Origin: Vibrio sp. CAU 1672
GTDB lineage: Bacteria; Pseudomonadota; Gammaproteobacteria; Enterobacterales; Vibrionaceae
DNA: 64,000 nucleotides
Reading direction: 5' to 3'
Assembly (NCBI RefSeq): GCF_029223195.1
Contig: NZ_JARHUF010000001.1
Coordinates: 372,001-436,000, forward strand
The notes under the pieces were generated by a model. It searched no databases. It had not been told where the DNA came from and worked only from the letters and a program-made list of their open reading frames with translations. Shown one piece after another: positions 52,754 through 61,554 of the stretch (position 1 is the stretch's first letter; the number at the start of each line of letters is the position of its first letter). Position numbers and translations under genes: made by a program.

Positions 52754-52807
52754 TTATCCACAGAAAATGTGGATAAGCACCGCCAAGCAATATGCAACAG
52801 TGGATAA
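52754..52807. promoter_or_regulatory. Cluster of three DnaA boxes
   Basis: TTATCCACA (52754-52762) and TGTGGATAA (52768-52776) are two perfect DnaA boxes in inverted orientation, five bases apart. A third near-perfect box, AGTGGATAA (52799-52807; TTATCCACT on the other strand), follows in the orientation of the second. Three closely spaced boxes in a gap resemble DnaA-reactivating or titration sites such as DARS or datA. The 9-bp arms could also form a hairpin. Confidence 0.6.
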
Positions 52808-52924
52808 TGGAAGGCTTAATCTAAAGGTGCAGGATCATTGCCAAGAAACCGTCATGGCAACTTCACAGCAATGAAAAACTTCTTCTCTATGGTCTCACTA
52901 CGCATTTAAGAAGGTGTTACTGCC

Positions 52925-53058
52925 ATGGAATTACTAGCACTGTAGAAAAACAGGAAGAGCTGTTGGATAACCCACGTGACTGGCTGGTTATAGAGCCAAG
53001 TGAGCTCACCTCACACTGGGAGCCCGAGAACATCGGCATTAATTATGAACTGCTCTGA
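52925..53058 (+). pseudogene. Frameshifted small gene (about 44 residues)
   Basis: The ATG at 52925, after AAGAAGG at a long but usable distance, opens M-E-L-L-A-L and stops at once in TAG (52943-52945). In a frame that begins two bases off, at 52942, a convincing protein continues: V-E-K-Q-E-E-L-L-D-N-P-R-D-W-L-V-I-E-P, then S-E-L-T-S-H-W-E-P and ending N-Y-E-L-L at a TGA (53056-53058). One extra base near 52941 would join both into a 44-residue acidic protein. The second part lacks its own ATG. This looks like a one-base deletion, a sequencing error or, less likely, a programmed frameshift. I do not recognise the family. Confidence 0.5.
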
Positions 53059-53063
53059 ACAAA

Positions 53064-53093
53064 AAAGGGCAAGTGATCACTCACCTGCCCTTT
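53064..53093. terminator. Terminator between the broken gene and focA
   Basis: AAAGGGCA (53064-53071) pairs with TGCCCTTT (53086-53093); inside, GTGA pairs with TCAC. The A run at 53061-53066 gives a U tract on the minus strand for focA. Confidence 0.88.
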
Positions 53094-53118
53094 GCTATTC
53101 AATCATACGCTGGTTTAA

Positions 53119-53961
53119 TTAATCACGAAGGTAAATTAGCCAGTACCACATGCCGACAAACACTCCTCCGCCGATAATATTACCCAGCGTCACCGGCAGC
53201 AGGTTATTCATTAAAAAGTTACCTAGCGTCAAGTCGGCATAATCAGCGATATTAGCCCCGGTCATTTGCCAAAACTCCGGCGATGCAAAATATTTGATCC
53301 CGATCGCCATCGGTACCTGAAACATGTTAGCGATACAGTGCTCAAAGCCTGCCGAAACAAACATGGCCACCGGCAAAATCATCACCGCAATTTTATCAGT
53401 TAAGGTACGGCCGCTGAACGTCATCCAAACCGCCACACACACCAGCACATTACACATAATGCCCAGAGCCACTGCAGAGAAAAACGGGTGATGCAACTTA
53501 TGCTGCGAAATGGCCATCGCGTTTAAACCAACCTGACCATGATCAAACAGGTACTGCCTGGTAAGCAGCATGCACATTACCAACAGCAGAGCCCCGACTA
53601 AGTTCCCCAGGTAGACAATTAACCAGTTTTTAACCAAGACCCGCCAGGATATTTTGCCACTGGCTCGTGCAACCAGGGTCAGTACCGAGCTGGTGAACAG
53701 CTCTCCGCCGGTCACCACAACCAGGATCAGTCCGAGGCTAAATGCCAGACCACCGATCAGGCGAGTCATCCCCCAGGGAAGATCACCGGCCCCGGTAGTA
53801 ACAGTGGTATAAAAAACAAACGCAATACCAATATGGATGCCGGCAGATATCGCGAGCAAAAATGATTTGACGGGATCTTTGGTGGCTTTACCAACACCAA
53901 CCTCAGCTGCGCGTTCTGCAGCCTGAGGCGGTAGAAGTGAATCAAACTGATTGAAGTTCAT
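53119..53961 (-). CDS. focA: Formate transporter FocA (FNT family)
   Basis: A 280-residue pentameric-channel-type transporter of the formate/nitrite family. Six hydrophobic helices are visible, with the FNT segments K-S-F-L-L-A-I-S-A-G near residue 32, T-G-G-E-L-F-T-S near 83, G-I-M-C-N-V-L-V-C near 171 and F-E-H-C-I-A-N-M near 206, in which His is the channel gate residue of FocA. It probably moves formate across the inner membrane during mixed-acid fermentation. The usual partner pflB is not adjacent. Confidence 0.92.
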   Translation of the reverse strand: MNFNQFDSLLPPQAAERAAEVGVGKATKDPVKSFLLAISAGIHIGIAFVFYTTVTTGAGDLPWGMTRLIGGLAFSLGLILVVVTGGELFTSSVLTLVARASGKISWRVLVKNWLIVYLGNLVGALLLVMCMLLTRQYLFDHGQVGLNAMAISQHKLHHPFFSAVALGIMCNVLVCVAVWMTFSGRTLTDKIAVMILPVAMFVSAGFEHCIANMFQVPMAIGIKYFASPEFWQMTGANIADYADLTLGNFLMNNLLPVTLGNIIGGGVFVGMWYWLIYLRD

Positions 53962-54067
53962 TAGGAAGTAACATTTAGCAACAATTTAGGTGGCGCGGAT
54001 AATCGCTCGATTCCCACTTTTTTTCAAGGGCAACAGGCAATGTTTACCAAAAATGTTGTTGATGAGA

Positions 54068-54087
54068 GGGTAATCGATAAATTACCC
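54068..54087. other. Inverted repeat between the hydrolase and focA genes
   Basis: GGGTAAT (54068-54074) and ATTACCC (54081-54087) form a perfect stem around CGATAA, with a further GATG/CATC match outside. It is upstream of focA and downstream of the hydrolase gene. It may be a regulator site for focA or a weak terminator; no T tract is present. Confidence 0.35.
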
Positions 54088-54183
54088 ATCAGTACGGGGG
54101 GAACGAATATATGCTTGACCAACCGGCAAGAACATCTCAGCATTGTTTACCAACCCTGGATGCGAGATAACAAGAGCAAATAA

Positions 54184-54930
54184 CTAAGCCCTTAAAAAGG
54201 TGCCAATATATTGTCCCATTGCTTTGGTCTTATATTTCATATGGCCGGCAACAAACTCCGACGTATCATGGTTTCTGATCTGAATCGAAGAATTCTTGAT
54301 CGCTTTTCTGCCAATCGCCTCCGCAGAAAGCGGTGCTCCCACCCGATAGAGATAGCGCAATACGGAATCCTTAGCTGAATACATATTAAACAGCCTAAGC
54401 TTGGGGTTACAACGCGTAATCGCACTCCAGTTCACGTTATGGGCAATAGCACCACCAAATAGATAGACATCATTCACTCGCTCATGTTGTTGGAGTTGAT
54501 CCAGCGCATGATAGGTCACACGCGCCCCCAGTGAGTGCCCCATAATTACATAATCACCGGCGTTATCATTAATATGCCTGGCCAGAAACTCACCCGCTTT
54601 CTCTGTTTTTGCCAGTGCTTTCTTCCATTCAAGTGAAATCGTGGTTACCGCCTGGAGAAAGCTGGTTGATGATACCACCCCGACCGCCGGAGATATGACC
54701 CCTCCCGCTAAACTGGTTGCCAGCCGGGTCCCGACAATTTTCAGCGCATTCTTCTTTATGTTGCTGGCAGGCCAATCCAAATGCAAAACCTCCGCGCCAT
54801 CATAGTTTTTATCAATTACGGACAGCCAATCAGACACATCATTATCGGACTCAGACAGGAAGCCATTAATAACCACCACTGTGACTCCGGCCCCTTTACG
54901 GATAGTTCTTAGATTAAATTCTTGTTTCAT
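54184..54930 (-). CDS. Alpha/beta-hydrolase fold protein (DUF726-like)
   Basis: A 248-residue protein with an alpha/beta-hydrolase core. Strand V-T-V-V-V-I-N-G-F-L near residue 16 supplies the oxyanion-hole region, and the nucleophile elbow G-H-S-L-G-A-R near 131 contains the candidate catalytic Ser; A-K-D-S-V near 187 and a late His in N-H-D or G-H-M may complete a triad. A glycine- and valine-rich hydrophobic stretch (about 69-90) could associate with membrane. It resembles the DUF726/TMCO4 family. An upstream GTG at 54978 is possible; the ATG at 54930 is chosen because the family-like sequence begins soon after it. The substrate is unknown. Confidence 0.7.
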   Translation of the reverse strand: MKQEFNLRTIRKGAGVTVVVINGFLSESDNDVSDWLSVIDKNYDGAEVLHLDWPASNIKKNALKIVGTRLATSLAGGVISPAVGVVSSTSFLQAVTTISLEWKKALAKTEKAGEFLARHINDNAGDYVIMGHSLGARVTYHALDQLQQHERVNDVYLFGGAIAHNVNWSAITRCNPKLRLFNMYSAKDSVLRYLYRVGAPLSAEAIGRKAIKNSSIQIRNHDTSEFVAGHMKYKTKAMGQYIGTFLRA

Positions 54931-54978
54931 TACATCCAAACTCACTTTTGCATAATGACAGTCGTCCGGCACTATCAC

Positions 54979-55337
54979 CGGTTATGGAGCATTTCCCCCC
55001 ACACTGGCGCGTGTTAACCCAAACGGCTTTCATTCTGTAACAGCATATTCTAAAAGAAATCGGCGACTTATATGCAACATTTATTTAATCCTCACCTTTG
55101 GTTCTGAAATACCAGCCCCGACAACATGGCAACAGGGTGATATCCCCGAGGCGGGAATGTTCTAACCCCAGATTTAAGGTGAACGGAGTGGCGTGCGCAA
55201 AGGCTGCGTTTACCATTGAATAAAATTTCCGCGTTATATCAACCCAATGGCGCCACAGTTAACACTTCTTGGTGATATGTATTGCTCAAGCCTGTGTTTA
55301 CGTCTAGCTTGGATTAAAAAGCATAAGGAATTTATCT
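54979..55337. other. Intergenic region without a recognised feature
   Basis: About 360 bases between the divergent hydrolase and TIGR02647 genes. I see no coding frame with a plausible start, no strong terminator and no repeat. It must contain both promoters. An AAGGAATTT ribosome binding site marks the end, before 55338. Confidence 0.5.
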
Positions 55338-55574
55338 ATGAAATATTCTGCAGACCACATTGCTGAACTAAACCTACTTCTTCAATTCGATTTAAGCAGT
55401 TCAGCAACCGGTATCAAGGTCCATAAAGAAGCATCTGCAGACATGCAGGCAGCGGTAGCTCGTCTTTACGCCAAACAATTATGTACTCTACCAGACGGGG
55501 GGTATTTGACTGACGAAGGTATCGAAGTAGCAGAACATGCCGACAAAATTCTGCGTGTTCTTTCTGCCGAATAA
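55338..55574 (+). CDS. TIGR02647-family small protein
   Basis: A 78-residue protein of the TIGR02647 family of short, conserved gammaproteobacterial proteins. It appears as a mostly helical domain with a winged-helix-like plan: L-N-L-L-L-Q-F-D-L near residue 10, G-I-K-V-H-K-E-A near 25, A-A-V-A-R-L-Y-A-K-Q-L near 38, then the turn L-P-D-G-G-Y-L-T-D-E-G near 50 typical of the wing region. The function is unknown; DNA binding is a guess. A good AAGGAATTT precedes the ATG and a strong terminator follows. Confidence 0.85.
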   Translation: MKYSADHIAELNLLLQFDLSSSATGIKVHKEASADMQAAVARLYAKQLCTLPDGGYLTDEGIEVAEHADKILRVLSAE

Positions 55575-55594
55575 TGAATAATCCACATGGCAAG

Positions 55595-55623
55595 AAAGCC
55601 ACCGAACCCGGTGGCTTTTTTTA
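55595..55623 (+). terminator. Terminator of the TIGR02647 gene
   Basis: AAAGCCACCG (55595-55604) pairs with CGGTGGCTTT (55609-55618) around AACC and continues into a T run. Confidence 0.94.
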
Positions 55624-55652
55624 ATTTTCAACACATTATTTTGGCACTCAGT

Positions 55653-55817
55653 GATACCAATCCGGATAAGTCAGTGTTCAGATAATTGCGCAGGATAAAT
55701 CGTTCAGAACAAAGCGTAGATTTCGGTTAACTAGTGATGCTAATTCACGGACCTACAGCGCAGTTCTCAGCGATATTAACCAACAAGAATAATCATACAC
55801 TGATGCAGATTAATATT
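55653..55817 (+). repeat. 165-bp inverted-terminal repeat element, copy 3
   Basis: Same orientation and length as copy 2. It starts GATACCAATCCGGATAAGT and shares GTGTTCAGATAATTGCGCAG, AGAACAAAGCGTAGATTTCG and TTAACTAGTGATGCT-type interior. The right end (about 55799-55817) matches the copy 2 end at 13 of 19 positions and overlaps the stop codon of the minus-strand PACE gene. The right half has diverged more than the left. Confidence 0.78.
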
Positions 55818-56238
55818 ACGCCTTCAGCTTGGCTATTTTCCGGTACGGCTGCACTCTGTCGTAAGCCCAGTTAAAACCGGTTGCATAAAACAGGAAGAAC
55901 ACCAAAAATCCGGCTTCAAGTGCCAGCGCCTGCAACAAGGTGATCTGCAAAAACCAGGCGATCACCGGAATGGTGATAAAGATCAGTCCACCTTCAAAAC
56001 CAACAGTATGACCGATACGCATCGCTAAGCCTCTCTCTTCTCGGTTCGCGCCAAACCATTTATCAAAGTACAAGTTGTACATGTAGTTCCACACCACGGT
56101 GTACAGGCTCAGGCCAATACCCACAATCGCCAGATCGCTTGAACCTTTACCGGTAATGAGGGAAGTCACCGGCACAATAATCGCCAGTGCAATAAGTTCA
56201 AATAATACAGCATGAAAAATACGTTCATTACGTGCCAT
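55816..56238 (-). CDS. PACE-family multidrug efflux transporter
   Basis: A 140-residue membrane protein made of a pair of bacterial transmembrane domains (two tandem helical hairpins), the AceI/PACE architecture. N-terminal R-I-F-H-A-V-L-F-E-L-I-A with Glu14 matches the conserved proton-coupling Glu of AceI, and N-Y-M-Y-N-L-Y-F-D near residue 51 and H-T-V-G-F-E-G-G near 77 are family segments; the C-terminus has a basic R-K-I-A-K-L-K tail. AceI exports chlorhexidine. A LysR regulator is divergent, as in aceI-aceR. The stop overlaps repeat copy 3. Confidence 0.9.
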   Translation of the reverse strand: MARNERIFHAVLFELIALAIIVPVTSLITGKGSSDLAIVGIGLSLYTVVWNYMYNLYFDKWFGANREERGLAMRIGHTVGFEGGLIFITIPVIAWFLQITLLQALALEAGFLVFFLFYATGFNWAYDRVQPYRKIAKLKA

Positions 56239-56277
56239 GGTTTTAACCCTAGATAGTTCTACTCAATGGTTGGCATT

Positions 56278-56296
56278 TTATCTATCATTAAGATAA
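56278..56296. promoter_or_regulatory. LysR-type operator between the PACE and LysR genes
   Basis: TTATCT (56278-56283) and AGATAA (56291-56296) are inverted arms with a 7-base spacer and contain the T-N11-A core of LysR sites. A second half-site, AGTTAGAT, lies shortly downstream. The position in the 89-base divergent gap fits control of both genes. Confidence 0.6.
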
Positions 56297-56327
56297 CTAA
56301 AAGTTAGATACCATCGGAAAAAGCGAT

Positions 56328-57224
56328 ATGTTTACCATTGAGCAACTTCAAGCCTTTGTCATAACCTGCGAAACCGGGTCTTTTTCCGCCGCGGGCAGGA
56401 AGCTGGGCAAAGCACAATCTGTCGTTAGCCAACATATCATCAATATGGAAATTGATTGCGGTGTGGAACTGTTCGACCGCCGAGGGCGCTATCCGTTACT
56501 GACTGAGCCGGGTAAACAGCTATTGCCCGATGCTCAGGCCTCGCTCGACCAATTCAACCGCTTGTCCAACCGGGCAGCACATTTGGCCAGAACCACGACC
56601 AATCAGTTTGTACTGGCGGTTGACGACGGCATGCCACCTGCCTATGTCCCTGAGCTCCTCGCCCGTCTTTCACAGCAGTATCCTCTGCTGCAAATTGGGT
56701 GCCTGACCGCTTCGAGCCCGGATATCATCGACTTGGTCGCGTCTGAGCGTGCCACGACGGGCGTAATATTCAGTGAAACATCATTACCCGAACAACTGGA
56801 TTTCAGTACGCTAGGACACATCGCCTTTGATGTGTTTGTTGCAAAAACTCACCCGTTAGCGCGATCCGATATCCGTCATGTAGATCAGTTCAAACAACAT
56901 CGGCAGTTAGTCATTCGATCTAAAAGCACACACTTTAGCAGTCTTAATCAAGCGTTTAGCCCTGATATCTGGTACGCTGATAATTACTATTTACTGTTGG
57001 AACTGACCAAACAAGGTTTTGGCTGGAGCGTTTTGCCTGTCCACCTGGCCGAACGGCTACCCAACCAGCTTGTCAGTGTCAGTGGTGACTTTGCCGACCT
57101 CTCCTGGCATGCCAATATCGATATTATCCAACACCAGAAGTGGCACGCTGACCCTGTTCACCAACAGGCACGCCTCGAATTACAAGCACTGTTTCGCGAT
57201 AAGCAACGGATTAACATGACTTAA
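56328..57224 (+). CDS. LysR-family transcriptional regulator (AceR-like)
   Basis: A 298-residue LysR protein. The helix-turn-helix lies at residues 2-60 (L-Q-A-F-V-I-T-C-E-T-G-S-F-S-A-A-G-R), and a periplasmic-binding-like effector domain follows from about 90. It is divergent from the PACE efflux gene, the arrangement of aceI and aceR, and a T-N11-A palindrome lies between, so it probably activates that gene when a substrate is present. The ATG at 56328 starts directly at M-F-T-I-E-Q-L. It is followed 27 bases later by the SDR gene and may be co-transcribed. Confidence 0.9.
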   Translation: MFTIEQLQAFVITCETGSFSAAGRKLGKAQSVVSQHIINMEIDCGVELFDRRGRYPLLTEPGKQLLPDAQASLDQFNRLSNRAAHLARTTTNQFVLAVDDGMPPAYVPELLARLSQQYPLLQIGCLTASSPDIIDLVASERATTGVIFSETSLPEQLDFSTLGHIAFDVFVAKTHPLARSDIRHVDQFKQHRQLVIRSKSTHFSSLNQAFSPDIWYADNYYLLLELTKQGFGWSVLPVHLAERLPNQLVSVSGDFADLSWHANIDIIQHQKWHADPVHQQARLELQALFRDKQRINMT

Positions 57225-57251
57225 CCAAGAAAAGGGGGCAGGAAAACACAT

Positions 57252-58079
57252 ATGGCGAATATTCTGATCATTGGTGCTGGCTGGCTGGGCCTGCCTTTGG
57301 CACAAGCACTGAGCATTGAAGGACACACGGTGACCGTGACCCGCACCAGTCAATCAAGGCTGGATGACATTCAGATCCCACTGATAAATAAAGCGCTACT
57401 CGACCTTTCTACCGCACAGGCTGAACAAGAACTGGCACAATTACTGGACGACTACGCGATTACACATGTGATAGGCAGTTTCCCGCCCGGATTCCGCAAA
57501 GGGTATGGCCAGGAATACGCTGAGCAGTGGAATAAACTGGTGCGCGCTGCGAAGTACCGGCCGATCGACAAACTGGTGATGATCAGCTCAACTACCGTCT
57601 ACCCCAATTTGCCAGGCGAGATGCGAGAGCAAGATGCCGCTCTGGCGCAAGCGCAAGGCAATCCACACTTCTCTGATAACGCTCGGATCATGTTACAAGC
57701 TGAGCAATACGTCATCGACTCCGGCATAGATTACGCTATCTTACGTTGCAGCGGTTTATTCGGCCCCGATCGCCATCCATCCCGCTTCGCCACACGCCTG
57801 TCACAGGTCAGCCGTAAAGCGCCGGCCAATATGCTGCATCAGGACGACGCCGTCGCAGCAAGCATATTTGCGTTACAACACCTGCACAACCAAGTGGTCA
57901 ATGTCACAACACCAAATACCGTCAGTAAAGCCGAGTTTTACCAGGCTGCGATTTTACAAGCGCAACTGGAAACGCCCTTACCTCCGGTCACCGACACTGC
58001 GGATAAACGTATCGTCGCCGATAAACTCATCGCGCTCGGTTACGACTTCCGTTTCAACTCAACGTTGGATGCGCTATGA
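57252..58079 (+). CDS. NAD-dependent epimerase/dehydratase-like SDR protein (YeeZ-like)
   Basis: A 275-residue extended short-chain dehydrogenase/epimerase-type protein. The nucleotide-binding motif is G-A-G-W-L-G-L-P near residue 7. Where classic epimerases have Y-x3-K, I see only S-S-T-T-V-Y and N-A-R-I-M-L-Q, so catalytic residues are partly atypical, as in the E. coli YeeZ group. The start follows a purine-rich stretch (AAAAGGGGGCAGG) and the 3' end overlaps the YdcF-family gene by four bases. Function is unknown. Confidence 0.82.
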   Translation: MANILIIGAGWLGLPLAQALSIEGHTVTVTRTSQSRLDDIQIPLINKALLDLSTAQAEQELAQLLDDYAITHVIGSFPPGFRKGYGQEYAEQWNKLVRAAKYRPIDKLVMISSTTVYPNLPGEMREQDAALAQAQGNPHFSDNARIMLQAEQYVIDSGIDYAILRCSGLFGPDRHPSRFATRLSQVSRKAPANMLHQDDAVAASIFALQHLHNQVVNVTTPNTVSKAEFYQAAILQAQLETPLPPVTDTADKRIVADKLIALGYDFRFNSTLDAL

Positions 58080-58714
58080 AGCTATATCAACAAATTGAAA
58101 CCTTGTGGGGTTACATGCAACTCGGGCATGAGTTGCAGCCCGCTGACTGCCTGTTCGTGATGTGCAGTAATGATATGCGCGTCGCAGAGCATGCGGCAGC
58201 CCTCTACCACCAAAAACTCGCACCACTGGTTATTTTCTCCGGCGGCGAAGGACGTTTTACTGATGGCCTGTTTGATACAAGTGAGGCCGAAACCTTTGCT
58301 GCCATTGCCAGAATGGCCGGTGTCCCCGGCGAAGCCATCCTTCTTGAGACCCAATCACGCAACAGCGGGGAAAATGTCCGCTTCACCGAGCAGCTACTGA
58401 AAAACCAAGGCCTACACTGTTCATCTTTAATTTTGGTGCAGAAACCCTTTATGGAACGCCGCGCTATCGCGACTTTTGAGAAACAGTGGCAGTCGCCATA
58501 TTCCCGGCTACAAGTGAGTTCCACGGCGCATTCATTCTTCGATTACATTAATGAAGACATGCCGTTAATGATGGTGCTGGAGGCTTTGATGGAAGATTTC
58601 AGCCGGATCAAACACTACCCGGCCAAAGGTTTTCAAACCACACAACCGATACCGGATCATGTCGCTGACGCCTATCAAGTGTTACATCAGCGGTTTGGTT
58701 TTGGCGCAGCGTAA
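58076..58714 (+). CDS. YdcF/ElyC/SanA family (DUF218) protein
   Basis: A 212-residue protein of the DUF218 family, which includes YdcF, SanA and ElyC. Family landmarks are A-D-C-L-F-V-M-C-S-N-D near residue 22, L-V-I-F-S-G-G-E-G near 51, the acidic A-E-T-F-A near 70, and E-T-Q-S-R-N-S-G-E-N near 90. There is no signal peptide or membrane helix, so it is a cytoplasmic YdcF-type member; YdcF binds S-adenosylmethionine in E. coli. Its ATG overlaps the SDR stop (ATGA). The role of the pair is unknown. Confidence 0.85.
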   Translation: MKLYQQIETLWGYMQLGHELQPADCLFVMCSNDMRVAEHAAALYHQKLAPLVIFSGGEGRFTDGLFDTSEAETFAAIARMAGVPGEAILLETQSRNSGENVRFTEQLLKNQGLHCSSLILVQKPFMERRAIATFEKQWQSPYSRLQVSSTAHSFFDYINEDMPLMMVLEALMEDFSRIKHYPAKGFQTTQPIPDHVADAYQVLHQRFGFGAA

Positions 58715-58736
58715 TTGCTGTTTCTAACTCAATAAA

Positions 58737-58760
58737 AAAGCCACCGTCAACGGTGGCTTT
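58737..58760. terminator. Terminator between the YdcF-like gene and tdk
   Basis: AAAGCCACCG (58737-58746) pairs perfectly with CGGTGGCTTT (58751-58760) around TCAA, with an A run before it that gives tdk a U tract on the minus strand. Confidence 0.92.
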
Positions 58761-58777
58761 CTAATTCGGCTGTTAGA

Positions 58778-59356
58778 CTACTTATCCAACGCTTCTTTGT
58801 AGTGCTGGCGGCAGACCGATACATAACGGTCATTACCACCAATCGCCACCTGGTCACCTTCTTTGATAGCAACACCATGTTCATCGGTACGGATCACCAT
58901 ATTGGCTTTACGGCCGCAGTGGCAGATCGTTTTAAGCTCTACCAGTTTATCAGCCCACGACAGTAAGTATTTACTGCCTTCAAACAGTTCGCCCAGAAAA
59001 TCGGTACGCAGGCCATAACAAAGCACTGGAATATTTAATTTATCCACCACTTCCGTTAATTGATATACCTGCTCCTTTGATAGAAACTGGCATTCATCCA
59101 CCAGAATACAGTGGCGTTTTTCCACTTCATTCAGGGCAGCGATCTCAAGGTAGAGATCAGTGTCCGGTCTAAACAAATGGGCATCCGATTGCAAGCCGAT
59201 ACGGGAACTGACCTTGCCGACACCATAACGATCATCCAGCGCGGCAGTAAAAATGACGGGGGTCATTCCTCGCTCTTGATAGTTAAATGAAGATTGAAGA
59301 AGAGTCGTCGATTTACCCGCATTCATTGCTGAGTAATAGAAATACATCTGAGCCAC
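58778..59356 (-). CDS. tdk: Thymidine kinase
   Basis: A 192-residue type II thymidine kinase of the nucleotide salvage pathway that phosphorylates thymidine to dTMP. The P-loop is S-A-M-N-A-G-K-S-T near residue 9, the Walker-B-type D-E-C-Q-F-L near 87, and the zinc lasso has C-H-C near 145 and C-R-Q-H at the end. Length and motifs match the enterobacterial enzyme. It is a single-gene unit, upstream of which lies the cysS terminator. Confidence 0.95.
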   Translation of the reverse strand: MAQMYFYYSAMNAGKSTTLLQSSFNYQERGMTPVIFTAALDDRYGVGKVSSRIGLQSDAHLFRPDTDLYLEIAALNEVEKRHCILVDECQFLSKEQVYQLTEVVDKLNIPVLCYGLRTDFLGELFEGSKYLLSWADKLVELKTICHCGRKANMVIRTDEHGVAIKEGDQVAIGGNDRYVSVCRQHYKEALDK

Positions 59357-59401
59357 AGGGCACTACCTTCGTTAAAGTTTAGAATTTATAAATAGTGGTA
59401 A

Positions 59402-59431
59402 AGAAAAGGGCTGAATCATCAGCCCTTTTCT
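59402..59431 (-). terminator. Terminator of cysS
   Basis: AGAAAAGGGCTGA (59402-59414) and TCAGCCCTTTTCT (59419-59431) form a perfect 13-bp stem around ATCA, with the minus-strand U tract inside the lower arm. Confidence 0.95.
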
Positions 59432-59440
59432 AAGATTCAA

Positions 59441-60823
59441 TTACTTACGACGCCACGTGGTGCCTTCAGGGCCATCTTCTAAAACAATGCCCATTTCGGT
59501 CAGCTTATCACGTGCCATATCGGCATTAGCCCAGTCTTTTGCCGCACGAGAGTCATTACGCAGCTTAATCAGCGTTTCGATTTCTGCTACTTCATCATCA
59601 TTGCCGGCGTCGCCTTTAAGGAATGTCTCCGGATCCTGATAAAGAATACCGATCACATCCGCCAGTTCACGCATCAGCGCACCTAGCTGGCTGGCTTTTT
59701 CCAGATTTTCTGTTTTCAGACGGTTGATCTCACGCGCCATATCAAACAGCACAGAATAAGCTTCTGGGGTATTGAAATCGTCGTTCATTGCCGCTGTAAA
59801 GCGAGAAACGTACTCCTCACCACCAGCCGGTGCCACAGTAAGATCAAGACCGCGCAGAGAAGTGTACAGACGCTCCAGCGAGGCGCGCGCCTGGTTGAGG
59901 TTCTCTTCGCTGTAGTTCAGCTGGCTGCGGTAATGGCCAGACATCAGGAAGTAACGGACGGTTTCTGCATCGTAATAACCCAACACGTCACGGATGGTGA
60001 AGAAGTTACCCAGTGACTTAGACATCTTCTCTTTATCCACCATCACCATACCGCTGTGCATCCAGGTATTCACATACTGAGTATCGTGAGCGCAGCAAGA
60101 CTGAGCGATTTCATTCTCGTGGTGTGGGAACTGCAGATCAGAACCACCGCCATGGATATCAAAGTGATTGCCAAGAATGGACGAGTTCATCGCTGAACAC
60201 TCGATGTGCCAGCCAGGACGGCCCGGGCCCCATGGCGATTCCCATGTTGGTTCACCCGGCTTAGACATTTTCCACAGCACGAAATCCAGCGGACTGCGCT
60301 TGGCGGTTTCCACATCCACTCGCGCACCGGCCTGAAGCTGTTCAAGATCCTGCTTGGATAGTTTGCCATACTCATCAAACTTGCCCACTTCAAACATTAC
60401 GTCGCCATTATCCGCCACGTAAGCAAAGCCGCGCTCGATCAGTTTCTCAACCAGTTCGATGATTTCGGTGATAAATTGCGTTGCACGTGGCTCAACGTCC
60501 GGGCGCTTCATATTTAACGCATCAAAGTCAGCGTGCATCTCAGCAATCAGGCGCCCTGTCAGTGATTCACACGATTCACCATTTTCTGCTGCACGCTTGA
60601 TGATTTTGTCGTCGATGTCGGTGATGTTACGCACAAACGTCAGGTCATAACCCAGGTAGCGCAGGTAGCGCGATACGACGTCGAAAGACACAAACGTACG
60701 GCCGTGGCCAATATGACAGAGATCGTAGATGGTAACTCCACAGACATACATGCCGACTTTACCGGCTGTAATTGGTTTGAATTCCTCTTTCTGTCTTGTG
60801 AGTGTGTTATATATCTTTAACAT
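59441..60823 (-). CDS. cysS: Cysteine--tRNA ligase
   Basis: A 460-residue class I aminoacyl-tRNA synthetase that charges tRNA-Cys. The H-I-G-H motif is in L-C-H-I-G-H-G-R near residue 36 and K-M-S-K-S near 266; the zinc ligands include the Cys in Y-V-C-G-V near 28, C-S-A-M-N near 209 and H-H-E-N near 234. The C-terminal anticodon-binding part ends near G-P-E-G-T-T-W. It is divergent from ppiB with a 203-base gap, as in other gammaproteobacteria. Confidence 0.97.
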   Translation of the reverse strand: MLKIYNTLTRQKEEFKPITAGKVGMYVCGVTIYDLCHIGHGRTFVSFDVVSRYLRYLGYDLTFVRNITDIDDKIIKRAAENGESCESLTGRLIAEMHADFDALNMKRPDVEPRATQFITEIIELVEKLIERGFAYVADNGDVMFEVGKFDEYGKLSKQDLEQLQAGARVDVETAKRSPLDFVLWKMSKPGEPTWESPWGPGRPGWHIECSAMNSSILGNHFDIHGGGSDLQFPHHENEIAQSCCAHDTQYVNTWMHSGMVMVDKEKMSKSLGNFFTIRDVLGYYDAETVRYFLMSGHYRSQLNYSEENLNQARASLERLYTSLRGLDLTVAPAGGEEYVSRFTAAMNDDFNTPEAYSVLFDMAREINRLKTENLEKASQLGALMRELADVIGILYQDPETFLKGDAGNDDEVAEIETLIKLRNDSRAAKDWANADMARDKLTEMGIVLEDGPEGTTWRRK

Positions 60824-61026
60824 GATCTCTATCTATAATTGTGAATGGTTTACAGACTGGCGAGTATATCAACTCCCGCTCTTTTAGGTAATAGCAATCT
60901 CAGCGATAAAACGATAATCGGCTAAACTTCCAGCACAAAACTAAGAATTATTCGCCTCAGGTTTTGCTTGGGTATGAACTTAGGCTAGAATCCGAGTTTC
61001 AAGACAACACAGTAAAGGAAAGTAGC

Positions 61027-61521
61027 ATGATCACCCTTCACACTAATTTTGGTGACATCAAGATTCAACTAAACGAAGAGAAAGCGCCACAAACCTGCGC
61101 GAACTTCCTCCAGTACTGCCGCGACGGCTTTTACGACAACACTCTTTTCCACCGTGTTATTGACGGCTTCATGATCCAGGGCGGTGGCATGGAGTCAGGC
61201 CTGCGTGAAAAAACCACACGCGCGCCTATCAAAAACGAAGCCAACAATGGCCTGAGCAATAAAGTGGGCACACTGGCGATGGCTCGTACTATGGAACCTC
61301 ACTCAGCAAGCTCTCAGTTCTTCATTAACGTTAACAACAACACCTTCCTTGATTTCCGCTCAGAAAGCCTGGACGGTTGGGGTTACTGTGTGTTCGCTGA
61401 AGTGGTTGAAGGCATGGATGTGGTTAACAAGATCAAAGGCGTAAACACCGGTTCTTACGGCATGCACCAGGACGTTCCACTAGAAGACGTGGTTATCACT
61501 GGCACCACTATTGAAGAATAA
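61027..61521 (+). CDS. ppiB: Peptidyl-prolyl cis-trans isomerase B (cyclophilin)
   Basis: A 164-residue cytoplasmic cyclophilin that speeds proline isomerisation in folding proteins. It shows [13 protein letters not shown] near residue 40 and S-S-Q-F-F-I-N near 95, the active-site Arg and Phe/Gln region, and W-G-Y-C-V-F near 119. The ATG at 61027 is chosen because AAAGGAAAGTAGC precedes it; a longer frame from 60964 has no such site and does not match the family N-terminus. It is followed by lpxH, with a terminator-like hairpin directly between. Confidence 0.96.
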   Translation: MITLHTNFGDIKIQLNEEKAPQTCANFLQYCRDGFYDNTLFHRVIDGFMIQGGGMESGLREKTTRAPIKNEANNGLSNKVGTLAMARTMEPHSASSQFFINVNNNTFLDFRSESLDGWGYCVFAEVVEGMDVVNKIKGVNTGSYGMHQDVPLEDVVITGTTIEE

Positions 61522-61554
61522 TTCACCAGAATTACTCGTAACAGATTAATTTGT

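Larger units (their letters stand above)
52666..53118. other. Intergenic region with DnaA boxes and a broken small gene
   Basis: About 450 bases between the FetB-like gene and focA. It contains three clustered DnaA boxes (52754-52807), a probable frameshifted short gene (52925-53058) and a terminator (53064-53093). The first 85 bases are AT-rich and show nothing else. Confidence 0.6.

Noticed and set aside
52740..52810. A chromosome replication origin
   Set aside because: DnaA boxes are present, but there is no AT-rich unwinding region, GATC cluster, or dnaA/gidA-type neighbour. A titration or DARS-like site is a better reading.
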